NCBI GenBank assembly: GCA_947259215.1 | Contig: CAMYLJ010000006.1 | Location: forward strand, 1 to 64,000 | Length of the DNA: 64,000 bases | Origin: an uncultured delta proteobacterium | Lineage (GTDB): Bacteria; Myxococcota_A; UBA9160; JAFDET01 | Reading direction: 5' to 3' | Shown: positions 18,301 through 26,207 of the stretch, piece after piece | Layout: every line of letters starts with the position of its first letter | Position numbering within the stretch: the first letter of the stretch is position 1 | The notes under the pieces: model-generated | Database searches by the model: none | Told to the model about the DNA's origin: nothing | The model's input: the letters and a program-made list of their open reading frames with translations, nothing else | Translations under genes and position numbers: made by a program

Positions 18301-19727
18301 GGGCGGGGGATCTGGTCGCCTGCCGCCGCGAGTACGACGCGGCCCAGGAGCTGGTCGCCCGCTCCCAGAACGCGCGCGCGGTCTACTGGCACCACCTGCA
18401 CAGGGCCAGCTTGAAGCTGGTGGAGGGCGACCTGGTCGCGGGGGAGCAGCTCGCCACCGCCGCCCTGGGCTTCGGGTCGCGGGTGTGGGCCGACGTGGCG
18501 CTCCAGATGTACGGCGCCCAGATGGCTTTCCTGCGCTACATGCAGGGCCGGCTCGACGAGCTCGTCGGCGTCCTGGAGGCCGGTGCCGCACAGCACCCCC
18601 AGCCCGCCTGGCGCGCCGGGGCCGCCTGGGCACAGGCGGTCGTGGGCGACCGGGAGGCCGCGCGCCGGCACCTGGATCCCTTCGCCGCCGACGACTACGC
18701 GTCCATGCCCGTGGACGGGAACTGGCCGGCCGGCATCAGCCTGCTGGGCGCAGCCGTCCACGAGATCGGCGCCGAGGACCTGGCCCCGCGCCTCTACGAG
18801 CTGCTGTTGCCCTACGCGGAGCTCCAGGTCACGGCTGGCGCCGCGGCGTCCTCGCGCGGGCCCGGCCACTACGGGCTGGGGCAGCTGGCTCAGACGCTCG
18901 GCAGGCTCGACGACGCGGTCCGTCACCACGAGCGCGCCCTCGAGCTGAGCCACGCCTGGGGGGTGCGCCCCTTCGTGGCGGTCGTGAGCCTGGAGCTCGG
19001 CGAGGTGCTCCTCGAGCGCGAAGGCGAGGGCGACCACGAGCGTGCCCTCCAGCTCCTGAACGACGGCATGGACGCAGCGCGCGACATGGGGTCGGCCCAC
19101 TTCGTGGAGCGGGCCCTGGCCCTGAAGCTCGAGGCCCAGGGGATCGACGCGTCCCACACCAACCGCTCCATCTACTCGGTGGCGCGGTCGGTGCAATCGA
19201 AGCGGCCGGATTTCCACAAACACGCCGCGGCCGACGGCAGCGTGACCCTGATGTTCAGCGACATGGAGGGCTTCACCGCCATGACCGAGCGCCTGGGGGA
19301 CGAGGCGGCGCTCCAGGTGGTCCAGGCCCACAACGGCATCCTGCGCCAGCAGGTGAAGGCCCACGGCGGGCGCGAGGTCGACTCCCAGGGCGACGGGTTC
19401 CTGCTGGCGTTCCCGTCACCCCGGGCGGGGGTCGAGGCCGCGGTGGCGATGCAGCGCGCCTTCGCCGCCCACGCGGAGCAGCACCCGGAAGAGCCCATCC
19501 GCATCGGCATGCACACGGGCCAGGCCATTCGCGACGCCGACAAGTTCTTCGGGCGCACCGTGATCATGGCCTGCCGCATCGCCGACCAGGCCCAGGCCAC
19601 CGAGATCCTGGTCTCCGACGATGTGCGGCAGGCGGTCGGCGACGACTTCACGTTGGGCACGGCCCGGGAGCTCACCCTGAAGGGCTTCTCCGGGACCCAT
19701 CCCGCGCATCCGCTGAGCTGGGCCTGA
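15318..19727 (+). CDS. Zinc-ribbon / Ser-Thr kinase-like / AAA ATPase / TPR / class III cyclase fusion
   Basis: 1469 residues. Order: double zinc ribbon (C3, C6, C17, C20; C28, C31, C42, C45); kinase domain (about 82-345) with HRD D208 and DFG D226; STAND-type AAA ATPase with Walker A GEPGIGKT (398-405) and Walker B ILDDLHWAD near 513-523; long TPR region (about 790-1260); class III nucleotide cyclase (about 1305-1469) with metal aspartates D1315 (FSDMEG) and D1359 (GDGF), 44 residues apart. In the kinase, the invariant VAIK lysine is Ser (DVAVSVLK), with Lys three residues later; the glycine loop is also odd (GEGGKKRVY). No membrane helix is seen. GTG start with GGAGG at good spacing. Probably a large signal integrator making a cyclic nucleotide; ligand unknown. 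Confidence 0.93.
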   Translation: MQCPSCDRQNSDDAAFCNGCGTRLAHACVGCGRSNAPDAAFCNGCGQPLGEAAATPAPQRAAPVAPSPPATSVSGISFAAGRYRVERVLGEGGKKRVYLAHDTRLGRDVAVSVLKTEGLDESAQLRVRHEAEAMGRLGDHPNVVTVFDIGEEEGQLFIVSEFMAGGDVETRLAGAKDGRLGIQEAMRIVAEMCRALEHAHANGIVHRDIKPGNVWLRQDGTAGLGDFGLALFEDRTRITQEGMMVGTVAYMPPEQALGRKPEAGSDLYALGATLYEMLTGKPPFAGDDAVAIISQHINTAPVSPSWHNAEVPKPLDELTLRLLAKDPTQRPADAAAARAALEAIQNASSVSAVPDVAANPLDRLASGVFVGREHEVTELREGVDTMLSGQGRILLLVGEPGIGKTRTSEELATYASLRGAQVLWGRCYEGEGAPTYWPWVQLVRNYVRERDPAALLSEMAGGAGAIAEVVSEVRERLPGLQPAAALGAEEARFRLFDSLTSFFRNAARERPLVFILDDLHWADKPSLLLLQFLARELAGTRILVIGTYRDVELGRRHPLAETLAELSQLDLSKRVLLRGLQQEDVSRFIELSAGGSAAESLVSAVYRETEGNPFFVNEVVRLLASENRLGDAKTSGTWSVEIPQGIREAVGRRLNHLSEDCNDVLTVASVIGREFDLALLERVVDVDGDRLIETLEEALAARVIQEMPDAPGRYRFSHALVRETLHDELNTTRRVRLHRRIGEELEALHADHLESQLAALAYHFAEGAHAGGDPAKAVDYSTRAGRRATELLAHEDAIPHYERALQMLDLQAGADDQQRCDLLTALAWAQHYGGEVEKAVEALEQAIPIARKLEDPHRFALIAASFGFAEFARNMGEPHAGAVALLEEALAWLPGDEDSLHRIQVLSQLGNQLVLGETAPRALACYEEALEVARRVGEPGHLMEACFALIFGLWRPEDLERRNVVAEEVLRFAEEDGQADKIILARNQRFNHFFWAGDLVACRREYDAAQELVARSQNARAVYWHHLHRASLKLVEGDLVAGEQLATAALGFGSRVWADVALQMYGAQMAFLRYMQGRLDELVGVLEAGAAQHPQPAWRAGAAWAQAVVGDREAARRHLDPFAADDYASMPVDGNWPAGISLLGAAVHEIGAEDLAPRLYELLLPYAELQVTAGAAASSRGPGHYGLGQLAQTLGRLDDAVRHHERALELSHAWGVRPFVAVVSLELGEVLLEREGEGDHERALQLLNDGMDAARDMGSAHFVERALALKLEAQGIDASHTNRSIYSVARSVQSKRPDFHKHAAADGSVTLMFSDMEGFTAMTERLGDEAALQVVQAHNGILRQQVKAHGGREVDSQGDGFLLAFPSPRAGVEAAVAMQRAFAAHAEQHPEEPIRIGMHTGQAIRDADKFFGRTVIMACRIADQAQATEILVSDDVRQAVGDDFTLGTARELTLKGFSGTHPAHPLSWA

Positions 19728-19877
19728 TCGCCGGGATCGACTCGGCGCCAGGCTGCGCGCGACACCGCCGCGGATCTTTTCACCGCCGCCTCGCTTGACT
19801 CCGCGACGTCGCTGCGAGACGATTTCCCGCGGGGCGCTCGGTGTCCCAGGTGGCTGAAACTGCGTAAGGGAGACGAG

Positions 19878-22703
19878 ATGTCGGGGACACGGATGCGCGT
19901 CGCGATGGGCCTGGCCTGGTTCCTGGTCCTGCTGGCCGCGGGTGCACCGGGGGCGCTCGCCGCCGGAGGTCCGGTCACGAGCCCGGACGGACAGGTGCTG
20001 CGCACGCGAGCTGCCGACGGGACCGTGGTTGCCGAGCAGCTTCCCCCGCGACCGCTTGCCATCAGCGGCGCGGGGAGCGCGTCCGGCGTCGTGGTCCGCG
20101 AGAGCTACACGGACCCCGCTACGGGCGCGACCGTGGATCCCGAGGGCCGGATCCAGGGGGCGGGAGGCCAGGGGGGGGCGGGGTCCCCTGCGTCCGCGAG
20201 CGTCGCCGCGGTTTCGCCGCGCATCACCATCGACCAGATGACGACCCGCAATTCCTACAGCAGCTACGACGTCGTCCAGGGGCTCGGGATCATCGGGCGC
20301 GCGGACGTCTACACCCTGAGCGACGGCAGCACCTGGAGGAGCGGAGCGGGCAGCGCGACGCTCGCGCGAGCGCGGTTCGATCGGGTGGAGGTGTTGGGGA
20401 GCCTGCTTCGCTACCACTTCGATCCTCCGGCCGACGGCGTTCTCTACCAGCAGACCGATTACAACTCCGGCAACCACTCGGCCCAGGGAACCCTGGGCGC
20501 CGCGGGGCCGCTGGTCCTGGAGGCCACGCTCGGATCCACCACGGCGACCCTCCTGGGCCAGGTCGAGGTGGTCGCCAACGACGCCACCTGGTACGGCGAG
20601 CCGCGGTTCAACTACTACAGCGCGCCCGTCGGTTCCGTGGTCCCGATCGACATCACGTATACGCTGTTGGGTGGCGCCACCTGGTCGGCCACCACCTTCG
20701 GTGCGAACTTCCCGGTCTCGAACCAGGGCATCGTCGACTTCGCGGCGCCGATCTCCGTTCCGCAGCCGGTCAGCCTGCAGATCCAGGGCTCGAGCCAGCT
20801 GCCGGAAGGGACGACGACCCAGTACTTCGCGGTCGTCACGTACGACAGCGGCTTCCTTTCGGACGTGACCGCCACGGCGTCGTGGGCGGTACAGCCTGGC
20901 GCGCAAGCGACGGTGTCCATGGGGACCGTCACCACCTCCGGTAGCTGCGCCGGCAGCAACCTGACCTTGCGGGCGGACTACACCGAGGGCGGCATCACGG
21001 TCTCCGACACGAAGGCCGTGACCTGTCAGGCAGGGGGGGTCTTCGATGACACCGACGCCTGGGAGACCTTCCAGGGGGATCCCGGTCACTCCGGCTACGT
21101 CCCGATTCCCGTGGAGCCCGGGGTCTTCAGCGTGCGCTGGCAGCGCGCGCTCGGGGGAGGCTTGCCGCTCAACCCGGTGACCGCAGCCGACGGGAAGGTT
21201 TTCGTATCCCTGAAGCTGCGCTTCGTCGACACCACGGGCCTCTTCGTGCTGGACGCCCGGGATGGAGCGACCCTCTGGTCCCGGGGCTTCGGGCGGGTCA
21301 ACTCCGTGAATCCCCCCGCCTACGGGTACGGCAACGTCTACCTCCAGACCGGAAACCACTCGAACGACACCTTCCTGTGGGCGTTCGAGGCGGACACGGG
21401 GGCGCAGGTCTTCCGGGCGCCGCACAATGCCCAGTGGGAGCGCTACCTGGCCCCGACCGTCTACAAGGGGGGCGTCTACGTCAACGGCGGCACCTACGGC
21501 GGGATGTACTCCTTCTCGGCGTTCTCGGGCTCCCAGAACTGGTTCCTGGGTCTTCCCCAGTACGACGAGTGGACTCCCGCGGTCGACGACCGCCACGCCT
21601 ATGCCTACGTGGGCGAATACCAGCCGGGTCTCTACGTCGCCGACCGCATCAGCGGGGCGCAGGTGCTCTTCATCCCGGACCCGAACTTCTCGTGGAACGG
21701 TTGGAGCATGCGCCTGGCGCCCGTCCTGGGAGGAATGAACGACGTCCTTGCGATCCACGACGGGCGCTTGATCCGCTTCGACGTCGCGACGGGCTCGATC
21801 GCCTGGGAGCTGGCGCAGAGCTTCAGCGGCCAGCCCTCGGTGGCCCGGGGCGTGGTCTACGCCCTCGACGGAGGTGCGCTCGTGGCCCTGGACCAGGCCA
21901 CCGGCGCCCGGCAGTGGTCCTGGCAGCCGCCGGCGGGCCAGCTCACCGGGAGCCTGATCGTGACCGACACCCACGTCCTGGTCAGCAGCGACAGCGAGGT
22001 CTACGCGGTGGAGATCCTCTCCCAGACCGACGTGTGGTCGTACCCCGTGGCCGGTCATCTCGCGCTCGGTGAGGAGATCCTCTACGTCGCGTCGGCGGAC
22101 GGGATGCTGACCGCGATCTCCACGCCGGAGTACACACCGGCTGCGCTGCTCGAGATCGACGTGACGGGTCCGGCGCAGGTGGTCGAGAAGAGCGTCGCGT
22201 CCTTCCAGGCGCGGGCGTACTACAGCGACGGACGCATCCGCGACCGGACCGCGCTGGCCCAGTGGAGCGTCGATCCCGACGGCGACGCCAGCATCGACGC
22301 GCTGGGCCAGCTCTCGCTGGGCGAGCTGCTGGCCCCGACCCGAGAGGTGATCGTACGCGCTTCGTACACGGAGGGTCCGGTCAGCGTCGACGACGAGGTG
22401 CTGGTGGAGCTGGTGATCGGCGTGTCGCTGGACGAGTTCGTCGACCGCAACCTGCTGGCGGCGCGGCAGATCAAGGGGCAGGTGCTGCAGGACCTGGATG
22501 CGGCCAGGGTGCGCGAGGAGGCGGCCATGGCCGTCCTGCGCGCTCAGCGCGAGGAGGCCGACGGCCCGTGGCTCCAGGCCCTGCGCGCGGCCGTGCGGAA
22601 TCTGCGGGCGGCGATGTTCTGGGGCTGGGTCGGGCACCTGGGAGTGGAGCGCAGCGCCGAGGATCTGGACGGCACCCTCGGTGCCCTGGAAGGGGGCGGT
22701 TGA
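19878..22703 (+). CDS. Secreted PQQ-type beta-propeller protein with Ig-like segments
   Basis: 941 residues with a signal peptide (about 1-28, ending LAAGG). Residues about 300-370 and 755-830 look like bacterial Ig-like (Big) folds: QPVSLQIQGSSQ and EIDVTGPAQVVEKS share the same opening. Between them (about 390-755) lies a propeller of PQQ-like blades with repeats such as LFVLDARDGATLWSR, LWAFEADTGAQVF and LVALDQATGARQW. No enzyme residues of quinoprotein dehydrogenases are evident, so it is more likely a surface binding or scaffold protein. The last 80 residues are alpha-helical. A good AAGGGAGA site precedes the ATG. The gene stands alone, downstream of the kinase-cyclase. Confidence 0.82.
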   Translation: MSGTRMRVAMGLAWFLVLLAAGAPGALAAGGPVTSPDGQVLRTRAADGTVVAEQLPPRPLAISGAGSASGVVVRESYTDPATGATVDPEGRIQGAGGQGGAGSPASASVAAVSPRITIDQMTTRNSYSSYDVVQGLGIIGRADVYTLSDGSTWRSGAGSATLARARFDRVEVLGSLLRYHFDPPADGVLYQQTDYNSGNHSAQGTLGAAGPLVLEATLGSTTATLLGQVEVVANDATWYGEPRFNYYSAPVGSVVPIDITYTLLGGATWSATTFGANFPVSNQGIVDFAAPISVPQPVSLQIQGSSQLPEGTTTQYFAVVTYDSGFLSDVTATASWAVQPGAQATVSMGTVTTSGSCAGSNLTLRADYTEGGITVSDTKAVTCQAGGVFDDTDAWETFQGDPGHSGYVPIPVEPGVFSVRWQRALGGGLPLNPVTAADGKVFVSLKLRFVDTTGLFVLDARDGATLWSRGFGRVNSVNPPAYGYGNVYLQTGNHSNDTFLWAFEADTGAQVFRAPHNAQWERYLAPTVYKGGVYVNGGTYGGMYSFSAFSGSQNWFLGLPQYDEWTPAVDDRHAYAYVGEYQPGLYVADRISGAQVLFIPDPNFSWNGWSMRLAPVLGGMNDVLAIHDGRLIRFDVATGSIAWELAQSFSGQPSVARGVVYALDGGALVALDQATGARQWSWQPPAGQLTGSLIVTDTHVLVSSDSEVYAVEILSQTDVWSYPVAGHLALGEEILYVASADGMLTAISTPEYTPAALLEIDVTGPAQVVEKSVASFQARAYYSDGRIRDRTALAQWSVDPDGDASIDALGQLSLGELLAPTREVIVRASYTEGPVSVDDEVLVELVIGVSLDEFVDRNLLAARQIKGQVLQDLDAARVREEAAMAVLRAQREEADGPWLQALRAAVRNLRAAMFWGWVGHLGVERSAEDLDGTLGALEGGG

Positions 22704-22772
22704 GCCCTCGCGTGAGCGCACCACGAGAACACCGCCGAGCCTTCACCGCGTCTGCTCGAGGGTCTTCCGCGC

Positions 22773-23864
22773 ATGACCCTCTTCTCCGCCTGCATCCAGT
22801 CGCCGGGTGGCGCCCACCGGCTGTGGGTCCGTCTGCTCGCGCTCGCGGCGAAGGAAGGCAACCGGGTCCACTACGCGTCCCAACGGCGGGTCGCCGAGCT
22901 GGACGCGGCGGGCTGCGTATACCACTACGTCCCTCATCCCGCGGGCAGACTCGGAGCCGTGATCTTCCTGGCCTGCCTGTACCTCCGTTGTCGGTTCAGG
23001 CCTCCCGCGCGGGCCACGATCGCCATCTCCCAGGGCAGCGTCTACAGCGCGGCGCTGGCTCCGCTGGGACGGGGGGACGCTGCGATCCTGACCGTCGTGC
23101 ACGGCGACTATCCGACGGAGTGGAGGGCCGAGGGCTATCCCCGCTGGGCGATCCGGCTGTTCGCCCTCGTGGCTCGCTTCGGCCTTCGCCGGTCCGCCGA
23201 GATCCTCCCCGTCTCTCGAGATCTCGCGCGCCGTACCCGGGAGGAGCTGGGTGCGCCCGAGCCGCCGATCGAGGTCGAGGGCAACGCGATGCCGGCGCTG
23301 CGAGAGACGCGGCCACGCGAACCGGGAGGGGATCTCCGCCTGATCTTCGTCGGCAACCTCGTCCGACTCAAGCGCGTGGACGTGTTGCTGGACGCCCTGG
23401 CGAGGCTGGAGCTGCCCTTCACCTGCCACATCCTGGGTGACGGCCCGCTGCGGTCCGACCTGGAGCGACAGGCGCGAGCCCTCGGATTGAGCGGCCGCGT
23501 GTTCTTCGAAGGCTGGCGCGATGACGTGGCGGAGTGGCTGTCGCGATCGGATGCGTTGGTCCTCCCCAGCGACTACGAAGGCTCTCCCAGCGTGCTGCTG
23601 GAGGCCCTGGCGGCCGGGACTCTCGCCCTCGGGGCGGACACCGGGGGGATCCCCGAGATCCTCGCATCCGATGAACAGCTGTTTCCCCGAGGAGACGCGG
23701 ATGCGCTCGCTCGGCGGCTCCGCGAGGTGTGGGACGGGAAGCAGATCGATCCCACTCTGTTGCGTCGTTGGTTGGAACGCCGGCCGCTCTACACCGAACC
23801 CTGGGAGCGCCGCATCCTGCGTCGCGCCGAAGCGTGGGTGTCCCGCGCTCCGACGCTCGAGTAG
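22773..23864 (+). CDS. Family 4 glycosyltransferase
   Basis: 363 residues with two Rossmann-like halves. The C-terminal half has the GT4 pattern: IFVGNLVRLKRVDVLL, HILGDGPLRSDLE, FFEGWRDDV, and the donor-binding E-x7-E box LPSDYEGSPSVLLEALAAG. It probably adds a sugar from a nucleotide donor to a glycan or lipid at the cytoplasmic face. Neighbours do not identify the pathway. It starts with ATG 69 bases after the propeller gene. Confidence 0.9.
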   Translation: MTLFSACIQSPGGAHRLWVRLLALAAKEGNRVHYASQRRVAELDAAGCVYHYVPHPAGRLGAVIFLACLYLRCRFRPPARATIAISQGSVYSAALAPLGRGDAAILTVVHGDYPTEWRAEGYPRWAIRLFALVARFGLRRSAEILPVSRDLARRTREELGAPEPPIEVEGNAMPALRETRPREPGGDLRLIFVGNLVRLKRVDVLLDALARLELPFTCHILGDGPLRSDLERQARALGLSGRVFFEGWRDDVAEWLSRSDALVLPSDYEGSPSVLLEALAAGTLALGADTGGIPEILASDEQLFPRGDADALARRLREVWDGKQIDPTLLRRWLERRPLYTEPWERRILRRAEAWVSRAPTLE

Positions 23865-24007
23865 GTCCGACCGCTCGGTCCGGGGGAGGGCGGGCGCGTA
23901 GCGGGAAGACCGAATGCCCCCCGGGGCAGAGAGAGTCGCGGCTCTCAAGGCCTCCGTCATCCGGGTCGATGACCCTTCGGGGGCGCCCCGGCTCCTGGGG
24001 AGAATCC

Positions 24008-24865
24008 ATGCGCGCATTCCCGGTGGTCATCCTGGCAGGGGTCCTGGCGGCGCTGTTCGGTTCGAGCGCCGCCCGCGCGGAGGTGCAGCGAAGCCACCTG
24101 GGCGTCGTCTACTCGGACGCCGAGGAGCGCTTCTCCGTGCGGTTTCCCAAGGAGTGGGACGAGGTGGACTCCCGGATCGTCCGGCAGCTCGTGGAGGGCG
24201 AAGACTTCTGGCCGTACGACACGGCGGTCCTCTACCTCGATCTCGACCGCGAGCGCTACACCTGCCCGTGTGTGTGGCTGGCGCGACTGCCCAATCGCAG
24301 CCTGGAAATGGATCTGGTGGCGGACCTGTCCGCCGACGTCTACGAGACCGCGAGCCTGGAGAAGGTGGCCGGATCGGGCCGTGTGCCCCCGCTCCACGAG
24401 AGCCGCTACAACCTGTTTCTCGACGCCGATCGCGACGTGGTCTGGGGCTGGGCGGACGGGAAGGACGAAGACGGCGACCGCTGGCGCGAGGTCAACGTCT
24501 ACGTCCCCACGGCGGACGGGACCCTCGTGATCATGTACACCGCCACGCCCAACATGTTCGACTTCTACGTGCCCAAGGTGATCGAGATCATCGATACCGC
24601 GGAGGTGCACTGGACCCCCCTCGAGCGCGTGGGCCTGGCGGTGGAGGAGGCCATCTCGAACCCGACGTCGCTCGCGACCCCGGAAGCCCGAAGCGTGCTC
24701 CTGATCCCGGGTGCGTTGGTCCTGGCGGCCGTGCTCGGTGCAGGGGGCTGGGGCTGGCGGGCACGCGGGGCGGGCTTCGCCGTCCGCTGCGCCCTGGCGA
24801 CCGCGTTCGCCGCGATCGGCCTACTCGCGCTGCTTCCGGAGATCGTGAAGGTCGTCCCGATCTGA
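24008..24865 (+). CDS. Exported protein with C-terminal membrane helices, unknown function
   Basis: 285 residues. A signal peptide (about 1-22, ending ARAEV) leads into a compact domain of about 190 residues that begins YSDAEERFSVRFPKEWDEV. This resembles the opening of PsbP/MOG1-like domains (a stretch describing a membrane-exposed lipobox-less beta-sandwich), but I cannot assign it firmly. Two C-terminal hydrophobic helices (about 222-246 and 253-280) anchor it in the membrane. Two cysteines sit together in YTCPCVW. The start ATG at 24008 follows GGGGAGA. The dehydrogenase gene follows after 7 bases, so the two are probably one transcription unit. Confidence 0.75.
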   Translation: MRAFPVVILAGVLAALFGSSAARAEVQRSHLGVVYSDAEERFSVRFPKEWDEVDSRIVRQLVEGEDFWPYDTAVLYLDLDRERYTCPCVWLARLPNRSLEMDLVADLSADVYETASLEKVAGSGRVPPLHESRYNLFLDADRDVVWGWADGKDEDGDRWREVNVYVPTADGTLVIMYTATPNMFDFYVPKVIEIIDTAEVHWTPLERVGLAVEEAISNPTSLATPEARSVLLIPGALVLAAVLGAGGWGWRARGAGFAVRCALATAFAAIGLLALLPEIVKVVPI

Positions 24866-24872
24866 GTCGGGC

Positions 24873-26192
24873 ATGGGGGGACGGATGGATCGTCTGCTCG
24901 AGCAGACGCCCGAGGCGTTCGCGCGGCTCCTGCTCGAGCGGGGGACGCGTCGGGTGTGCTTCGTGGGCGGGCCGGACGGCCGCCTCGAGGCCTCGGTCCC
25001 CTGGCTCGCCCCGATGGCGGAGGCCATCGGCGCCTTGCCCGACACGGGCGCGCACGAGGCCCTCTTCCTCGAGGTCGGACCCCACTCGGGCTGCCTCTTC
25101 AGCGCCACCCTGCACAGCACCGCACGCGGCCAGGCCCTGGGCGGCGTGCGCCACTGGCCGTACCCGAGCGTGGCTGCGTTCCTGCGCGACGGCCTGCGGC
25201 TCGCGCGGGGGATGACGCGCAAGAACGCCCTCGCGGGGCTCTGGTGGGGGGGAGGGAAGGGCGTGATCGCCCGCGCGCCGGGCGTCGCATCCGAGGACCC
25301 CGAATTCCGGCGCATCCTCTACGGCGAGTTCGGTGCCTTCGTGACCGGGCTGGCGGGCTGCTACGTGACGGCCGAGGACGCCGGGACGACGCCGGCCGAC
25401 ATGGCCGCAGTCCAGGAGGCCACGCGCTTCGTCACCTGCGCGCCCCCGGACGTGGGCGGCTCCGGGAATCCCTCCTTGTACACCGCCGCCGGCGTCGTGT
25501 GCGCCATGCAGGCGGCCTGGGACGCGCTGGAGTCGCGCTCGCTCGCGGGCCTGCGCATCGCCATGCAGGGCGCGGGCAACGTCGGCGCGGCGATGATCGA
25601 GCTGCTGCTCGAGCAGGGCGTCGCCAGCATCCGGGTTGCGGAGCTCTCCGCGGAGCGGCGGCGCGCGGTCCTCGACCGCTTCGGTGGCGAGCGGGTGGAG
25701 GTGGTGCCGGTGGAGGCCGAGGGCCCCGGCATCCTCGCCGCTCCCGGCGACGTCCTGGTGCCGAATGCGCTGGGAAGCGTACTGGGGCCGAAGACGATTC
25801 CCCACGTCCGGGCGCGCCTCGTGTGCGGCGCCGCCAACAACCCGCTGGAGGACGAGCTCCGGGACGGCGCGGCCCTGCACGCCCGTGGCGTCGCCTACGT
25901 GCCGGATTTCCTCGCCAACCGCATGGGCGTCGTCCACTGCGCCAACGAGCAGTACGGGGTCCTGCCCCGCGACCCGGCCGTCGAGCGCCACCTCTCGAAA
26001 GACTGGGAGCACGCCATCGCTCCGACGACGCGGCGCGTCCTGGCTCGCGCGGCCGACGAAGGAATCCCGCCGGTCGCGGCGGCCCACGCCCTGGCGGACG
26101 AGCTCGCGGCGCAGCCGCACCCCATCTGGCCCGGGCGGGGAAGGACGATCGTCGAGAGTCTGCTGGCGGACGGCTGGCTCGGGGTCGCCTGA
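24873..26192 (+). CDS. Leu/Phe/Val dehydrogenase-like enzyme
   Basis: 439 residues of the Glu/Leu/Phe/Val dehydrogenase superfamily, which deaminates amino acids oxidatively with NAD(P). N-terminal catalytic domain: LGGVRHW (89-95) and the GMTRKNALAGLWWGGGKG block (113-130), which contains both lysines of the active-site region (K117 and K129). An EDAGTT motif near 163 follows. The Rossmann domain starts at IAMQGAGNVGAAM. Residues ANNPLEDEL and YVPDFLANRMGVV match the leucine dehydrogenase group. An alternative ATG at 24885 has a better-spaced purine run. It is longer than typical leucine dehydrogenase (about 360), mainly at both ends. The substrate is not predictable. Confidence 0.85.
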   Translation: MGGRMDRLLEQTPEAFARLLLERGTRRVCFVGGPDGRLEASVPWLAPMAEAIGALPDTGAHEALFLEVGPHSGCLFSATLHSTARGQALGGVRHWPYPSVAAFLRDGLRLARGMTRKNALAGLWWGGGKGVIARAPGVASEDPEFRRILYGEFGAFVTGLAGCYVTAEDAGTTPADMAAVQEATRFVTCAPPDVGGSGNPSLYTAAGVVCAMQAAWDALESRSLAGLRIAMQGAGNVGAAMIELLLEQGVASIRVAELSAERRRAVLDRFGGERVEVVPVEAEGPGILAAPGDVLVPNALGSVLGPKTIPHVRARLVCGAANNPLEDELRDGAALHARGVAYVPDFLANRMGVVHCANEQYGVLPRDPAVERHLSKDWEHAIAPTTRRVLARAADEGIPPVAAAHALADELAAQPHPIWPGRGRTIVESLLADGWLGVA

Positions 26193-26207
26193 ACGTGCGG
26201 GTCCCCG

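Noticed and set aside
19416-22724. Long minus-strand frame opposite the PQQ propeller gene
   Set aside because: Lacks motifs and has biased Arg/Gly/Val composition; the plus-strand gene has a signal peptide and repeats.
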